From the NCBI GenBank assembly GCA_045402695.1, contig JAWPNA010000440.1:1-25298 (forward strand): a stretch of 25,298 bases of DNA, in the 5' to 3' direction. Origin of the DNA: JAWPNA01 sp045402695. Its GTDB lineage: Bacteria > Acidobacteriota > Polarisedimenticolia > JACPZX01 > DASXTC01. The position numbers and the translations under genes were made by a program. The notes under the pieces are model-generated. The model saw nothing but the letters and a program-made list of their open reading frames with translations. It was not told the DNA's origin and did not search any database. The stretch's first letter is position 1, and each line of letters starts with the position of its first letter. Shown here piece after piece: positions 1-6,950 of this stretch.

Positions 1-1
1 G

Positions 2-2041
2 TGGGATCAGGAGTGGCAGGACAAGATCTCGAAGGTGGTACGTCGCGTAGCCAAGGACCTTATTGCCAACGACGAAACCGAGATCAGCGAGGTTGTCCGG
101 CGGCGGCTCTTCGAGGACCTAGGGAAGGAGAAGGTCCGCAAGAGCGTCGCGTGGGCCTTTGGCGACTGGTGCTTCGAGCGGCGCGCCCAGCTGCCGCCGG
201 AGTGGACCGCGGTGGATTCGGCCGCGACCGAGGCCAAGGCGCGCGAGTTTCTACGCGGCCGGTTTGAGGCCTGTTACCCGTTCCATCCAGCGACGTTATC
301 TGTTTTCCAGCGCAAGTGGCAGGCGCTGCCGCAGTACCAGCAGACGCGCGGCACGCTGGCGATGCTGGCGCAGTGGATCTCGATCGCGGCGCAGGAGGGA
401 TTCCGCAAGGCTCGCACGGAGCCGCTCATCACGCTTGGATCGGCGCCGCTCGCGGAGCCCGGGTTCCGCAGTGTGGTGCTCGGCCAACTCGGCGAGTCAC
501 GGCTCATCGCGGCGATTGATACCGACATCGCCGGCGAGCAGGCGCACAGCAAGGCCCTCGACGCGGATACCAAGGGGCCGCTGCGGGACATCCACCGGCG
601 CGTCGGCACCGCTATTCTTTTCGAGTCTTCGGGCGGGCAGACCGACAAGGTCGCGCACCTCCCTGAGCTGCGCTTCGCGCTCGGCGAGCCCGAGATGGAC
701 ACGACATCGATCGACAACGCCGCGTTGGTTCTCGAAGGTAGGTCGTACTTCATGCGCAAGACGGGCGCGGACGGCTTCCGCATCGGCTACCAGCCGACCA
801 TGAAGAAGGTGGTGAGCGACCGGCGCGCATCGCTCGACGAGGAAACCGAGGTCAAGCCCGCATTGCACAAGCTCGTCGAGGACGAGTTCCGGCGCGGAGC
901 GAGCATTCCCGTTGTACCCTTCCCGCGCGACGGCGCGGAGATCCCGGATACGCCGCGGCTCACGCTCGTCGTCGTGGATCCTGGGACCGAATGGCCCGGA
1001 GACGGGGGGCTTCGCGCTCGGATCGCCGAGTGGACGCGCCAGCGCGGCAAGTCGCCGCGGCTCTACCCGGGTGCCCTCGTCTGGTGCCTCAAGAAGCCAG
1101 GCCGCGACCTGCGCGAGAAGGTCGAGTTGTGGCTCGCGTGGAAACGTGTGGCGCGGGAGATCGCGGATGGAACTCTCGGTGGCGAGTTCGACAAAAGCGA
1201 TCGGGCCGAGCTTCAGTCGAAGGTTAAGGACTCGGAGGAAGCCGCCAAGGAAGGCGTCTGGGGCGACTACCGTTTCACGGTTGTCGCGGACGGGCAGGAG
1301 GCCGATGGTCTGAAGGAGATCGACCTAGGCGCGGGACACTCTTCGAGTGGCGAGACCCTGTGCGGCCGTGTCGTGGCAACGCTCAAGTCCAATGGGTTGC
1401 TGAACGAGTCCGTCGGCGCTGGCTATATCGAGCGGAACTGGCCTCCAGCCCTCAAGGAGTCCGGAGCCTGGCCGCTAGCGAGCCTTCGGCAGAGCTTCCT
1501 CAACGGCTCGCTCACGCGGCTCGTCGACCCAGACGCGATTCTCCGCGGCAAGGTCGTCGAGTTCGTCGGCCGGGGAGACTTCGGACTCGCCTCGGGTCGG
1601 AAGGGCGACGTCAGCTACGAGCGGGTATGGTTTCAGGAGCTCATGGCTCCGGACGAAGTCGCCTTCGAGACTGGTGTGTTCCTGCTGCGAAAGGTTGCGG
1701 CGGAGGCGCTCAAGGCAGGTGCAGCACCCGAGATAGTGGCGGGGCCGGGAACCCAGCCTGGGTCCGAGCCCGTGGAAACTCCGGTGCCTGGCCCCAGGGC
1801 AACACCAGAGTCCAGCACTGGCGCCGAGACAAGGACCTTGCGTCTAGTTGGCACGGTCCCTCCGGAGGTCTGGAACCGGCTCGGGACGAAGATCCTACCC
1901 AAACTGCGATCCGGCAGCGGCCTCAGGGTCGCCGTGGACTTCTCAGTCACGGTTAGCGCGTCCAGTGCCGCAAGCCTGGCGACGGAACTGCGGCAGGTCT
2001 TACAAGAACTGGGATTGGCGGACGCAGTACGGGTCGAGTAA
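2..2041 (+). CDS. DUF499-family ATPase, C-terminal part (defence-island protein), 5' truncated by window edge
   Basis: The frame is already open at the first bases, so the start and the N-terminal P-loop region lie outside the window; about 679 residues are visible. A segment around residues 95-125 reads YPFHPATLSVFQ, then LPQYQQTRGTLAMLAQW, matching the conserved helical part of DUF499/PglY-like large ATPases. The last 70 residues (VPPEVWNRLGTKILPKLRSG, then a short beta segment and LRQVLQELGL) are the typical DUF499 C-terminus. A low-complexity Pro/Gly/Thr linker precedes that tail. DUF499 proteins are usually encoded with DUF1156 DNA methyltransferases, DUF3780 proteins and helicases in anti-phage islands (established association). 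Partners would have to lie upstream, because nothing downstream here belongs to such a system. The exact biochemical role is unknown. Confidence 0.85.
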   Translation, partial: WDQEWQDKISKVVRRVAKDLIANDETEISEVVRRRLFEDLGKEKVRKSVAWAFGDWCFERRAQLPPEWTAVDSAATEAKAREFLRGRFEACYPFHPATLSVFQRKWQALPQYQQTRGTLAMLAQWISIAAQEGFRKARTEPLITLGSAPLAEPGFRSVVLGQLGESRLIAAIDTDIAGEQAHSKALDADTKGPLRDIHRRVGTAILFESSGGQTDKVAHLPELRFALGEPEMDTTSIDNAALVLEGRSYFMRKTGADGFRIGYQPTMKKVVSDRRASLDEETEVKPALHKLVEDEFRRGASIPVVPFPRDGAEIPDTPRLTLVVVDPGTEWPGDGGLRARIAEWTRQRGKSPRLYPGALVWCLKKPGRDLREKVELWLAWKRVAREIADGTLGGEFDKSDRAELQSKVKDSEEAAKEGVWGDYRFTVVADGQEADGLKEIDLGAGHSSSGETLCGRVVATLKSNGLLNESVGAGYIERNWPPALKESGAWPLASLRQSFLNGSLTRLVDPDAILRGKVVEFVGRGDFGLASGRKGDVSYERVWFQELMAPDEVAFETGVFLLRKVAAEALKAGAAPEIVAGPGTQPGSEPVETPVPGPRATPESSTGAETRTLRLVGTVPPEVWNRLGTKILPKLRSGSGLRVAVDFSVTVSASSAASLATELRQVLQELGLADAVRVE

Positions 2042-2109
2042 GGCGGCTGGCATTTGCCAAGCGCTAGAAGAGAGAGAGCTGAAATGCGCCTAACCCACTC
2101 AAGGAGAAC

Positions 2110-3117
2110 ATGAGGAAACGGTTCGGCCAGCAGGCGAAGGGTGAGAAGCCCGGCGTCGGCGTGCCGCTCGAGATCCTCGCCGATATGGGCGAACTCGGCG
2201 CGATCTACGTGAAGGCCGGCGCGCGCGAGTTCGGCGCCTGGTCCAAGCAGATGATCGAGAGCCTCGGGGAAGCCGTCCGCCCGTACCTCAAGGCGGTCTG
2301 GGGCCGCATCAAGGCGAAGAACCCAGACCTGGCAGTCACCATGAAGAGTGGATGGAAGGCCGGTGAACAAGCACGAACTGCACAACCTGGGGCAGCAGTT
2401 CAAGAAGTACCGGAAAGCCTTCCGCTCAAAGATCTATCAGAGGATGGTGAAGGTGGCCGAGGCGGTGTATGCGGACAGCCGATCGTCGAGCCACACCGAG
2501 CAGGGGCTGGGTCGATGACGCCCATGAAGCCGCCTGTTCCCGAGTTGAGCATCCAGACAGATACCACGGTCCGCCTGAAGTTGCAGGCCGGCGACATGTT
2601 CATCTGGTTCCGTTTCCACGATATTCTCTCTGGCACTTCGAGCCTGGGAATCCTCGATCTGTGGATCCTGCACGAGCCCACTGCAGCGACCATCACCACC
2701 CGGTCTTCGGATCTTCCGCCCTGGTTTGCGTTGCACCCTACCGAGACCTCCAACGCTCTGGCCTACCGAATGCAGCAGCGGCTTCAGTCCGGATATTCGC
2801 CCACGGACCCGGTCGATGGCCCAAATATCTGGCGGGCGCTGGCAGGGGATCGCGTTGTCCACGCCGGCAAGGCCCACGGAGGAGACCTGCCCCGCCGCGA
2901 CGGCCTGATCACGATCTACGCGTTTTGTGAGGATGCTGCCGTATTCGGAGAGCCTGGCGAAACGACCATCGAAGACTGGATCGCGTTCGGAAGCCCCGGC
3001 CCTGGTGAGCCGACACAAGATCAGATACGTATCGGTCAAGCGGCCCTAGAGGCAGTCAAGAGGCTTGGTCTCCCAAGTGAGATATCGATATCGACGCACT
3101 GGACTCTCAGTCGGTAG
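2110..3117 (+). CDS. Hypothetical protein, possibly a fusion of a polyvalent-protein tail and an unknown domain
   Basis: A 335-codon frame opens at an ATG three bases after AAGGAG, 68 bp downstream of the DUF499 stop. Residues 13-65 (LEILADMGELGAIYVKAG, then FGAWSKQMIESLGEAVRPYL) resemble the C-terminal tail of large phage/plasmid polyvalent proteins; this is from memory and uncertain. Residues 80-135 look low-complexity and may be read-through of non-coding sequence. From the ATG at 2515 (MTPMKPPVPELSIQ) the remaining 200 residues look like a compact domain with aromatic-rich strands (DMFIWFRFHDIL, LGILDLWILHEP, GLITIYAFCED), matching no family I recognise. An equally good reading is a decayed fragment at 2110-2340 plus an independent gene at 2515-3117, whose ATG overlaps the stop of a small ORF (2363-2518). 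Confidence 0.5.
   Translation: MRKRFGQQAKGEKPGVGVPLEILADMGELGAIYVKAGAREFGAWSKQMIESLGEAVRPYLKAVWGRIKAKNPDLAVTMKSGWKAGEQARTAQPGAAVQEVPESLPLKDLSEDGEGGRGGVCGQPIVEPHRAGAGSMTPMKPPVPELSIQTDTTVRLKLQAGDMFIWFRFHDILSGTSSLGILDLWILHEPTAATITTRSSDLPPWFALHPTETSNALAYRMQQRLQSGYSPTDPVDGPNIWRALAGDRVVHAGKAHGGDLPRRDGLITIYAFCEDAAVFGEPGETTIEDWIAFGSPGPGEPTQDQIRIGQAALEAVKRLGLPSEISISTHWTLSR
2363..2518 (+). CDS. Small ORF, 51 codons, overlapping the next start by ATGA
   Basis: A GTG-initiated frame encodes a basic helical peptide (VNKHELHNLGQQFKKYRK, then IYQRMVKVAEAVYAD). It is preceded by GGAAGG at a short 3-nt spacing. Its TGA (2516-2518) overlaps the ATG at 2515 in the arrangement typical of translational coupling. 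It lies inside the 2110-3117 frame, so only one of the two readings is likely coding here. I do not recognise the peptide; the evidence is the overlap and the amphipathic composition only. Confidence 0.22.
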   Translation: MNKHELHNLGQQFKKYRKAFRSKIYQRMVKVAEAVYADSRSSSHTEQGLGR

Positions 3118-3679
3118 GTTTAGCGACAGAGCGACTCGGTGTGAGAGATGGTCCAGCCAGATCGAGGAGTAGAACACCCCTTGGCAACCGGCTTCGCCCG
3201 GCATTCGTCCATCCCACAAGGCCTCGTGCATCGCGTCGTTCCGCAGCAAGCGGTCGATCTGCTCAACACGAGGCTGGTTAACTGGTATCCCAGGACGCTC
3301 AGGTGGTTCCCGGCTTGTGAGCTTTGACGGGCTGCTGCATGTGCTATGGGCAATTTGATCAGGCCGGACACGTGGGGCCCCCTTTTCCTCTCGGGGGGTG
3401 CCGGCCTCCTTTTGGGCATCGGGGGTGGGGGGGGTGGGAATGTGCGGTCGGCTGGCGAAACCTCAGAGGGGACCGCTCCCCCTCTGAGCAAGCCTGGAGG
3501 GCACAATTCCCCCGAGTACCGCTCGACCGCAGCGTGCAGATCGGAGCAGGAGCGCTCAGGGGCTGCGACGAGGCGCCTACGGGAACGCTTTGGGAGCAGG
3601 CTCGGCCCCTGCTTCTTCCTGGAGGAGAGTACCAGTGGGGAACGGCACGGTCAACGATTCCGCGCTGGCGCTTGCGACC
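3118..3679. other. Gene-poor stretch with possible minus-strand ORF remnant
   Basis: No convincing gene. On the minus strand a frame running leftwards from about 3330 to 3046 reads plausibly as protein (RVEQIDRLLRNDAMHEALWD, then FYSSIWLDHLSHRVALSLN). It has no good start or ribosome site and runs 72 bases into the 3' end of the plus-strand ORF. I do not recognise it; it may be the tail of a decayed gene. The rest is dominated by a G-rich structured block at 3371-3440. Confidence 0.4.
3371..3440 (+). repeat. G-rich structured repeat, copy A (G-quadruplex motif)
   Basis: The block begins with GTGGGGCCCCC and contains CCCCC and GGGGGG arms around TTTTCCTCTC. It ends with four G-tracts at 3414-3416, 3421-3425, 3427-3434 and 3436-3438 separated by loops of 4, 1 and 1 nt, a strict G-quadruplex pattern. 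A similar block occurs at 4258-4320: both have a GGGGCCCC-type palindrome, then TTTTGG(G)CA, then a G5 and a G7-8 tract. The shared order suggests a repeated non-coding element rather than chance composition. Confidence 0.55.
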
Positions 3680-4045
3680 TCAGGGAACCTCATTCTCCGC
3701 GGCGCGCGACTTGCGCTGCTCCGCTTGTTCTCGCTCCAGGGCCACGGCAGCCAAGAACTTGATCACGTTATCACTAACTCCGTCCAGCGACACGGCCGGC
3801 TCCGTTTCGACCTTGGGCTCCAGTTCTACCCTCTTGGAGGGCTTGCCGAAGCCGCGCTCGATCGCTAGCCAAAAGGTCTTCGAGTCTCCCTCAAGGATCT
3901 CCTTTGTGAGCCTCGCGATACCCGCCTCACTCAAGATGATGGCGCGGCACTGGGCGGCAACCGGTGTGTCGCGGTCTTGCTCGACGAAGTTCCGCCTTCC
4001 CTGCCGATCACCGTGGAGTCTTGTTGAGCGGCGAGACCCAGACAT
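3680..4045 (-). CDS. Hypothetical protein, 121 aa, possibly small-terminase-like
   Basis: Reading leftwards from ATG at 4045, the product is a charged helical protein. Residues 30-60 read AQCRAIILSEAGIARLTKEI, followed by FWLAIERGFGKPSKRVELEP and a C-terminal coiled-coil-like segment (NVIKFLAAVALEREQAEQRK). The helix followed by GFGKP and an acidic/valine-rich stretch recalls small terminase or plasmid accessory proteins, but this is a weak, memory-based resemblance. The start overlaps the stop of an upstream minus-strand frame (4045-4323) in a TGATG arrangement, suggesting coupling. The first 25 residues are less protein-like than the rest, so the true start may differ or the gene may be a frameshifted remnant. 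Confidence 0.4.
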   Translation of the reverse strand: MSGSRRSTRLHGDRQGRRNFVEQDRDTPVAAQCRAIILSEAGIARLTKEILEGDSKTFWLAIERGFGKPSKRVELEPKVETEPAVSLDGVSDNVIKFLAAVALEREQAEQRKSRAAENEVP

Positions 4046-4257
4046 CAACCTCTCCTCCCGGAGGGGCGATCAACGTCATGAATCACTCGGTCGCCTGCGA
4101 AATTGCTCATGTGCCACGACCTGACCCTGCACCAAAATGACGCGATTCGCCAGGTCGTGTCAAGACTCCGCTTCGAGTTGTCGCCCGAAATCTTGCGCAT
4201 GGACATGGCTGCGGCAGCCAGAGGGGTACCCTGAAATCGATGGCGCTCCCCGTGCAT

Positions 4258-4320
4258 GGGTCCTCCAAAGAGGAGGGGGGCCCCTGGGGCTGGTTTTTGG
4301 CAGTGGGGGCTGGGGGGGTC
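4258..4320 (+). repeat. G-rich structured repeat, copy B
   Basis: TCCTC-CAAA-GAGGA forms a short hairpin at the left, followed by GGGGGGCCCC and further G-tracts at 4286-4289, 4305-4309 and 4312-4318. The order palindrome, TTTTTGGCA, G5, G7 parallels the block at 3371-3440 on the same strand. The quadruplex potential is weaker than in copy A because one loop is about 15 nt. Confidence 0.5.
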
Positions 4321-4815
4321 CATTACCCGTCGTGACCAGCGTCGGCGGCGCGACTGCCGAGCCTCGCGCCCTCCCCCGACCAGTCTTGGCCGAGCGGCCC
4401 ATTGTTCGGCCCGTCGACGAAAGAATCGCGGGTGGCTCTGTCACGGTGGTACTCGGACACGGAGAAACCAGCTTGTCGCCGGCGTGACTGCGGACCGGTT
4501 CCCCGACGACGGACGAAACGAGATCGGTGAGATCCAACGACAACCTCTGCCCATCAACAGTGCTCTTGGGAGCCTGCCTACCGACAATCGCCTTCAGGCT
4601 CCGGGCCGATCCCGTGTCTCTTGCGTGCGACCCTTCCGCGTCCGCCAGTCGCGCCAAGCCTGAATCGCCGCCGGTCCGCGCTCAGCTCGCCGCACGCCGT
4701 CGACTCCGGGAGCCGAACGTTCTGTCGGACCAGCCCCCCTTTCGAATCCTCGTCGCCGGGGAGGCGGCAACCTCGGCGCTCAGAGTGCCGCCCAGGGAGC
4801 CTCTCATTCCGCCAC

Positions 4816-4839
4816 GGACTGGTATCAGGGCGGTATCAG
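4816..4839 (+). repeat. Tandem GGTATCAG site, left arm of an inverted pair
   Basis: Two GGTATCAG octamers at 4821-4828 and 4832-4839 are spaced 11 bp start to start, one helical turn. The 24-bp block matches the reverse complement of 7205-7228 at 21 of 24 positions with identical spacing. The pair therefore forms an inverted repeat enclosing the DUF262 and FRG genes. Paired octamers in phase are typical of protein-binding sites such as integrase arm sites; the function here is inferred. Confidence 0.6.
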
Positions 4840-4871
4840 GCAGGACTAAACCATTGTGTTTCCATGACTTC

Positions 4872-4905
4872 TGCGCCTGTAACTGATAAACAATCAGCAG
4901 GCGCA
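4872..4905 (-). terminator. Strong hairpin downstream of the FRG-DUF262 operon, possible terminator
   Basis: TGCGCCTG (4872-4879) pairs perfectly with CAGGCGCA (4898-4905). Inside, CTGAT (4883-4887) pairs with ATCAG (4893-4897) around an AAACA loop, with a 3-nt TAA bulge on one side. It sits about 78 nt past the DUF262 stop. On the operon strand no U-run follows; on the opposite strand TTCTT follows. It could be a terminator, an mRNA-stabilising structure or a recombination site. Confidence 0.4.
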
Positions 4906-4982
4906 TTCTTGACCCACCACCAAGCGCTCACAGCTCCGTCGACAAGCTGGTTTGCCGGGATACTCACAGCGATTGCGCCTTG

Positions 4983-6056
4983 TCACGGCTTTGGGGTCCG
5001 CAGGCGGGAAACCCGTTTCGTCAGTATGTCTATGCGACCTTTATGGCTTTGCAGGTCATTCGTACTTCTGTTGAATCGATCATAGGCTAGCAGCTCGCCA
5101 TCCAGCTTCGACGGATTCACTCCCGCGTCGGCCGCTGCCCGGTTGGCTCGTCGTAGCTCCTCGAACCGCACAAGGAATTCTCGGACAGACGCGTACTCAC
5201 TCGGTAAAAGCGTGCGCGCATACCAATAATACACAGGCACGGTGCCCGCTGAGGACAAGAGTTTGTCTTTGGGCAGAAAAATGCTCGCTAGATCCGTGAG
5301 GGTCACATACGTTCTCCGCGCAGCCAGCTCGAGCCGTTGTTTATCGTTTGCTGCGGCCTTCACGAATGCATCAAGCGCGGACTTCTTTGTTTCCTGCGGG
5401 CCCTCATAAAACTCGAACATGAGGATTTTGGCCGCTGCGTTGAGATCCTGCCCGCGCTGAATCGGAAAGGCGACACAGCTCTTGAAGAACTCAAGCGATG
5501 TCAACTCGCGAATGACCGCGGGTGCTGGACCAGACATAGCATTCCTTATTTCCGCACCGGTGAGCGGCTTGCTCCGATTGAGCCTGACGAAGAGTTCATT
5601 AATCATCTCTTCGCTATCGGTGATTACACTCATCACTGAAAGATTGAAGTTATCGAAAACTTCTGCAGCTTCAGCGTTCTTTTCGACGAGATCCTTGTAG
5701 CCTAGCCCCCCCAAGGTGAGTGACGGATTCTCCACGAATACGAAGTCCTTGTTCAAGGCGAGCTTACCGTCGAAGAAGTCGAATACCGCTTCGAGTCGTT
5801 GCTTTCCGTCAATAATCGCGTATGGGAGTTTCCCTTTGTTTAGCTTTGAGTCTCTAAAAGTGAAGTCTGCGAGGTAGAGCTTTGGAACATCGAACCCGTT
5901 CAAGATGGAATCAATCAAGTATGCCTTGTCGGTCTCAGACCATAGCCTGCCCCGCCGCTGATAAGAAGGATTCATGTCGATCTTGTCTCTTCGACTCCTC
6001 CACCAAGATAGAGTTTTCGCTTCGAACGCCGTAACCTTTAGTCTTGCTCTTGACAT
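4983..6056 (-). CDS. DUF262 (GmrSD N-terminal / ParB-like fold) protein
   Basis: 357 residues. The DUF262 signature is clear: PSYQRRGRLWS at 30-40, a helix ending in FDVPKLYLAD at 55-64, the ParB-like core IIDGKQRLEAV at 81-91, and FVRLNRSKPLTGAEIRNA at 156-173. DUF262 is the N-terminal half of the type IV restriction enzyme GmrSD, where the DGxQR motif belongs to a nucleotide-binding/hydrolysing domain; it also occurs in BREX BrxU and in many uncharacterised defence genes. No DUF1524 HNH nuclease domain follows: the C-terminal 180 residues are helical and lack HNH-type residues. The gene starts 6 bp after the FRG stop, so the two are surely co-transcribed. Base composition is visibly more AT-rich than flanking DNA, a sign of transfer. 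The ribosome site is weak (GAAAGAT), consistent with coupling to FRG. Confidence 0.9.
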   Translation of the reverse strand: MSRARLKVTAFEAKTLSWWRSRRDKIDMNPSYQRRGRLWSETDKAYLIDSILNGFDVPKLYLADFTFRDSKLNKGKLPYAIIDGKQRLEAVFDFFDGKLALNKDFVFVENPSLTLGGLGYKDLVEKNAEAAEVFDNFNLSVMSVITDSEEMINELFVRLNRSKPLTGAEIRNAMSGPAPAVIRELTSLEFFKSCVAFPIQRGQDLNAAAKILMFEFYEGPQETKKSALDAFVKAAANDKQRLELAARRTYVTLTDLASIFLPKDKLLSSAGTVPVYYWYARTLLPSEYASVREFLVRFEELRRANRAAADAGVNPSKLDGELLAYDRFNRSTNDLQSHKGRIDILTKRVSRLRTPKP

Positions 6057-6062
6057 TATCTT

Positions 6063-6878
6063 TCAGGCCTCGAAACCGAAGTATCGTTTAGTTTCCCGTG
6101 CAAGACCTTCAAGATCTGGGAAGACGACCGATTCGGTGATCCCATGACCTAGGAGCGACTTCCGCATGTTCATCAGATTGCCGGACGGGATCGACAACCT
6201 CCTGAGTTCCCGTCCGTCAAATCCATGATGCCGGGCTAGTCGTTCCATGGCAATTCGCTCGCGTCCGAAAATGGCAAAAACGCCCTGCTGCGCGACTATG
6301 CGTGAACTGTTGTGCGCACCATAAAGGGCAACAGGGTATTTGCTCATGCTGGCAACGGATGCGAGAGGAGTGTAACCTTTCAGCGCTTCATCTCCTGGAG
6401 TGAGAGGTCCCCCGCTGTAGGAAAGATGCCTGAGCGCGGATCGATTCCAGCCCTCAGGATCGAGAACCCAAACTACGGCGCTCTTCAGGCGGCGCTCTGT
6501 CTTCGTGATTCCCTTGTGACGGTAGGCTGCCATGAGTGCGAAATGAAGGGCAATCAGAGGGTTCTCCGTCCAGTCGAGGAGTCGAGTTGGCACTCCGTAG
6601 TGTTGCATGAAGAACAACGTGTCCCAAGGGTCCTTAAGATCACGAGTGTGGTAGGGGATGCTCCGCTGCCGAAAGCGGGTCACGAGTTGTCGCTCGAGAT
6701 TTTCAACCTCCTGGAGATTCGTGCGCGTGGGATGTCGATACAGGCCAGGAACGAGCCGATCAGAGGCTCGGCCGCACCCGCGATACCAGAGTGGATTCCC
6801 TGCTTTCCCTTGCATGTCTTCGACCAGCCGGAGGAATTCTGGAAGACTCCGCGACTGGCGATCACCATGCCTCGGCAT
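6063..6878 (-). CDS. FRG-domain protein
   Basis: 271 residues. FRG-domain motifs appear in order: LWYRGCGRASDRLVPGLYRH at 30-49, a Glu-rich helix (LQEVENLERQLVTRFRQ), and the hallmark FFMQHYGVPTRLLDWTENPL at 89-108 followed by IALHFALMAAY. FRG is named for its conserved Phe/Arg/Gly residues; it is widespread in bacterial defence islands and its biochemical activity is not firmly established. The C-terminal half (residues 150-271) contains FAIFGRERIAMERLA and a SIPSGNLMNMRKSL segment, commonly seen in FRG proteins. This is the first gene of the minus-strand pair FRG-DUF262. The start at 6878 is the first ATG in frame; the ribosome site is poor, and two palindromes lie 45-72 nt upstream. Confidence 0.9.
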   Translation of the reverse strand: MPRHGDRQSRSLPEFLRLVEDMQGKAGNPLWYRGCGRASDRLVPGLYRHPTRTNLQEVENLERQLVTRFRQRSIPYHTRDLKDPWDTLFFMQHYGVPTRLLDWTENPLIALHFALMAAYRHKGITKTERRLKSAVVWVLDPEGWNRSALRHLSYSGGPLTPGDEALKGYTPLASVASMSKYPVALYGAHNSSRIVAQQGVFAIFGRERIAMERLARHHGFDGRELRRLSIPSGNLMNMRKSLLGHGITESVVFPDLEGLARETKRYFGFEA

Positions 6879-6923
6879 TTCTCACTCTGTGACCTGAGAT
6901 TCTTGCCAGGATAGGCCACCAAA

Positions 6924-6950
6924 GGTCGAGACTCGACCCGAGATCATCTC
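6924..6950 (-). promoter_or_regulatory. Two adjacent palindromes upstream of the FRG gene, candidate operator
   Basis: GGTCGAG-A-CTCGACC (6924-6938) and GAGAT-C-ATCTC (6940-6950) are both perfect inverted repeats lying 1 bp apart, 45-72 nt upstream of the FRG start codon. Perfect symmetry at promoter distance suggests repressor binding. I could not identify a confident -35/-10 pair around them. Confidence 0.4.

Larger units (their letters stand above)
4046..4982. other. Gene-poor, probably decayed mobile DNA
   Basis: No intact gene is supported. The minus-strand frame 4657-4160 contains LDLTDLVSSVVGEPVRSHAG followed by DKLVSPCP, which resembles the beginning of a CHC2 zinc-finger primase domain. 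The expected His/Cys residues do not follow, so at best this is a truncated remnant. A second G-rich block lies at 4258-4320. A tandem GGTATCAG site lies at 4816-4839 and a strong hairpin at 4872-4905. Confidence 0.4.

Noticed and set aside
4715..4770. TTTCGAATCCTCGTCGCCGGGG, looked like a tRNA T-loop
   Set aside because: No 5-bp T-stem pairs around it and no CCA or anticodon arm nearby; not a tRNA.
4256..4886. Plus-strand ORFs of 119-154 residues in the decayed stretch
   Set aside because: Low-complexity, no ribosome sites, and they read through the G-rich block and short repeats.
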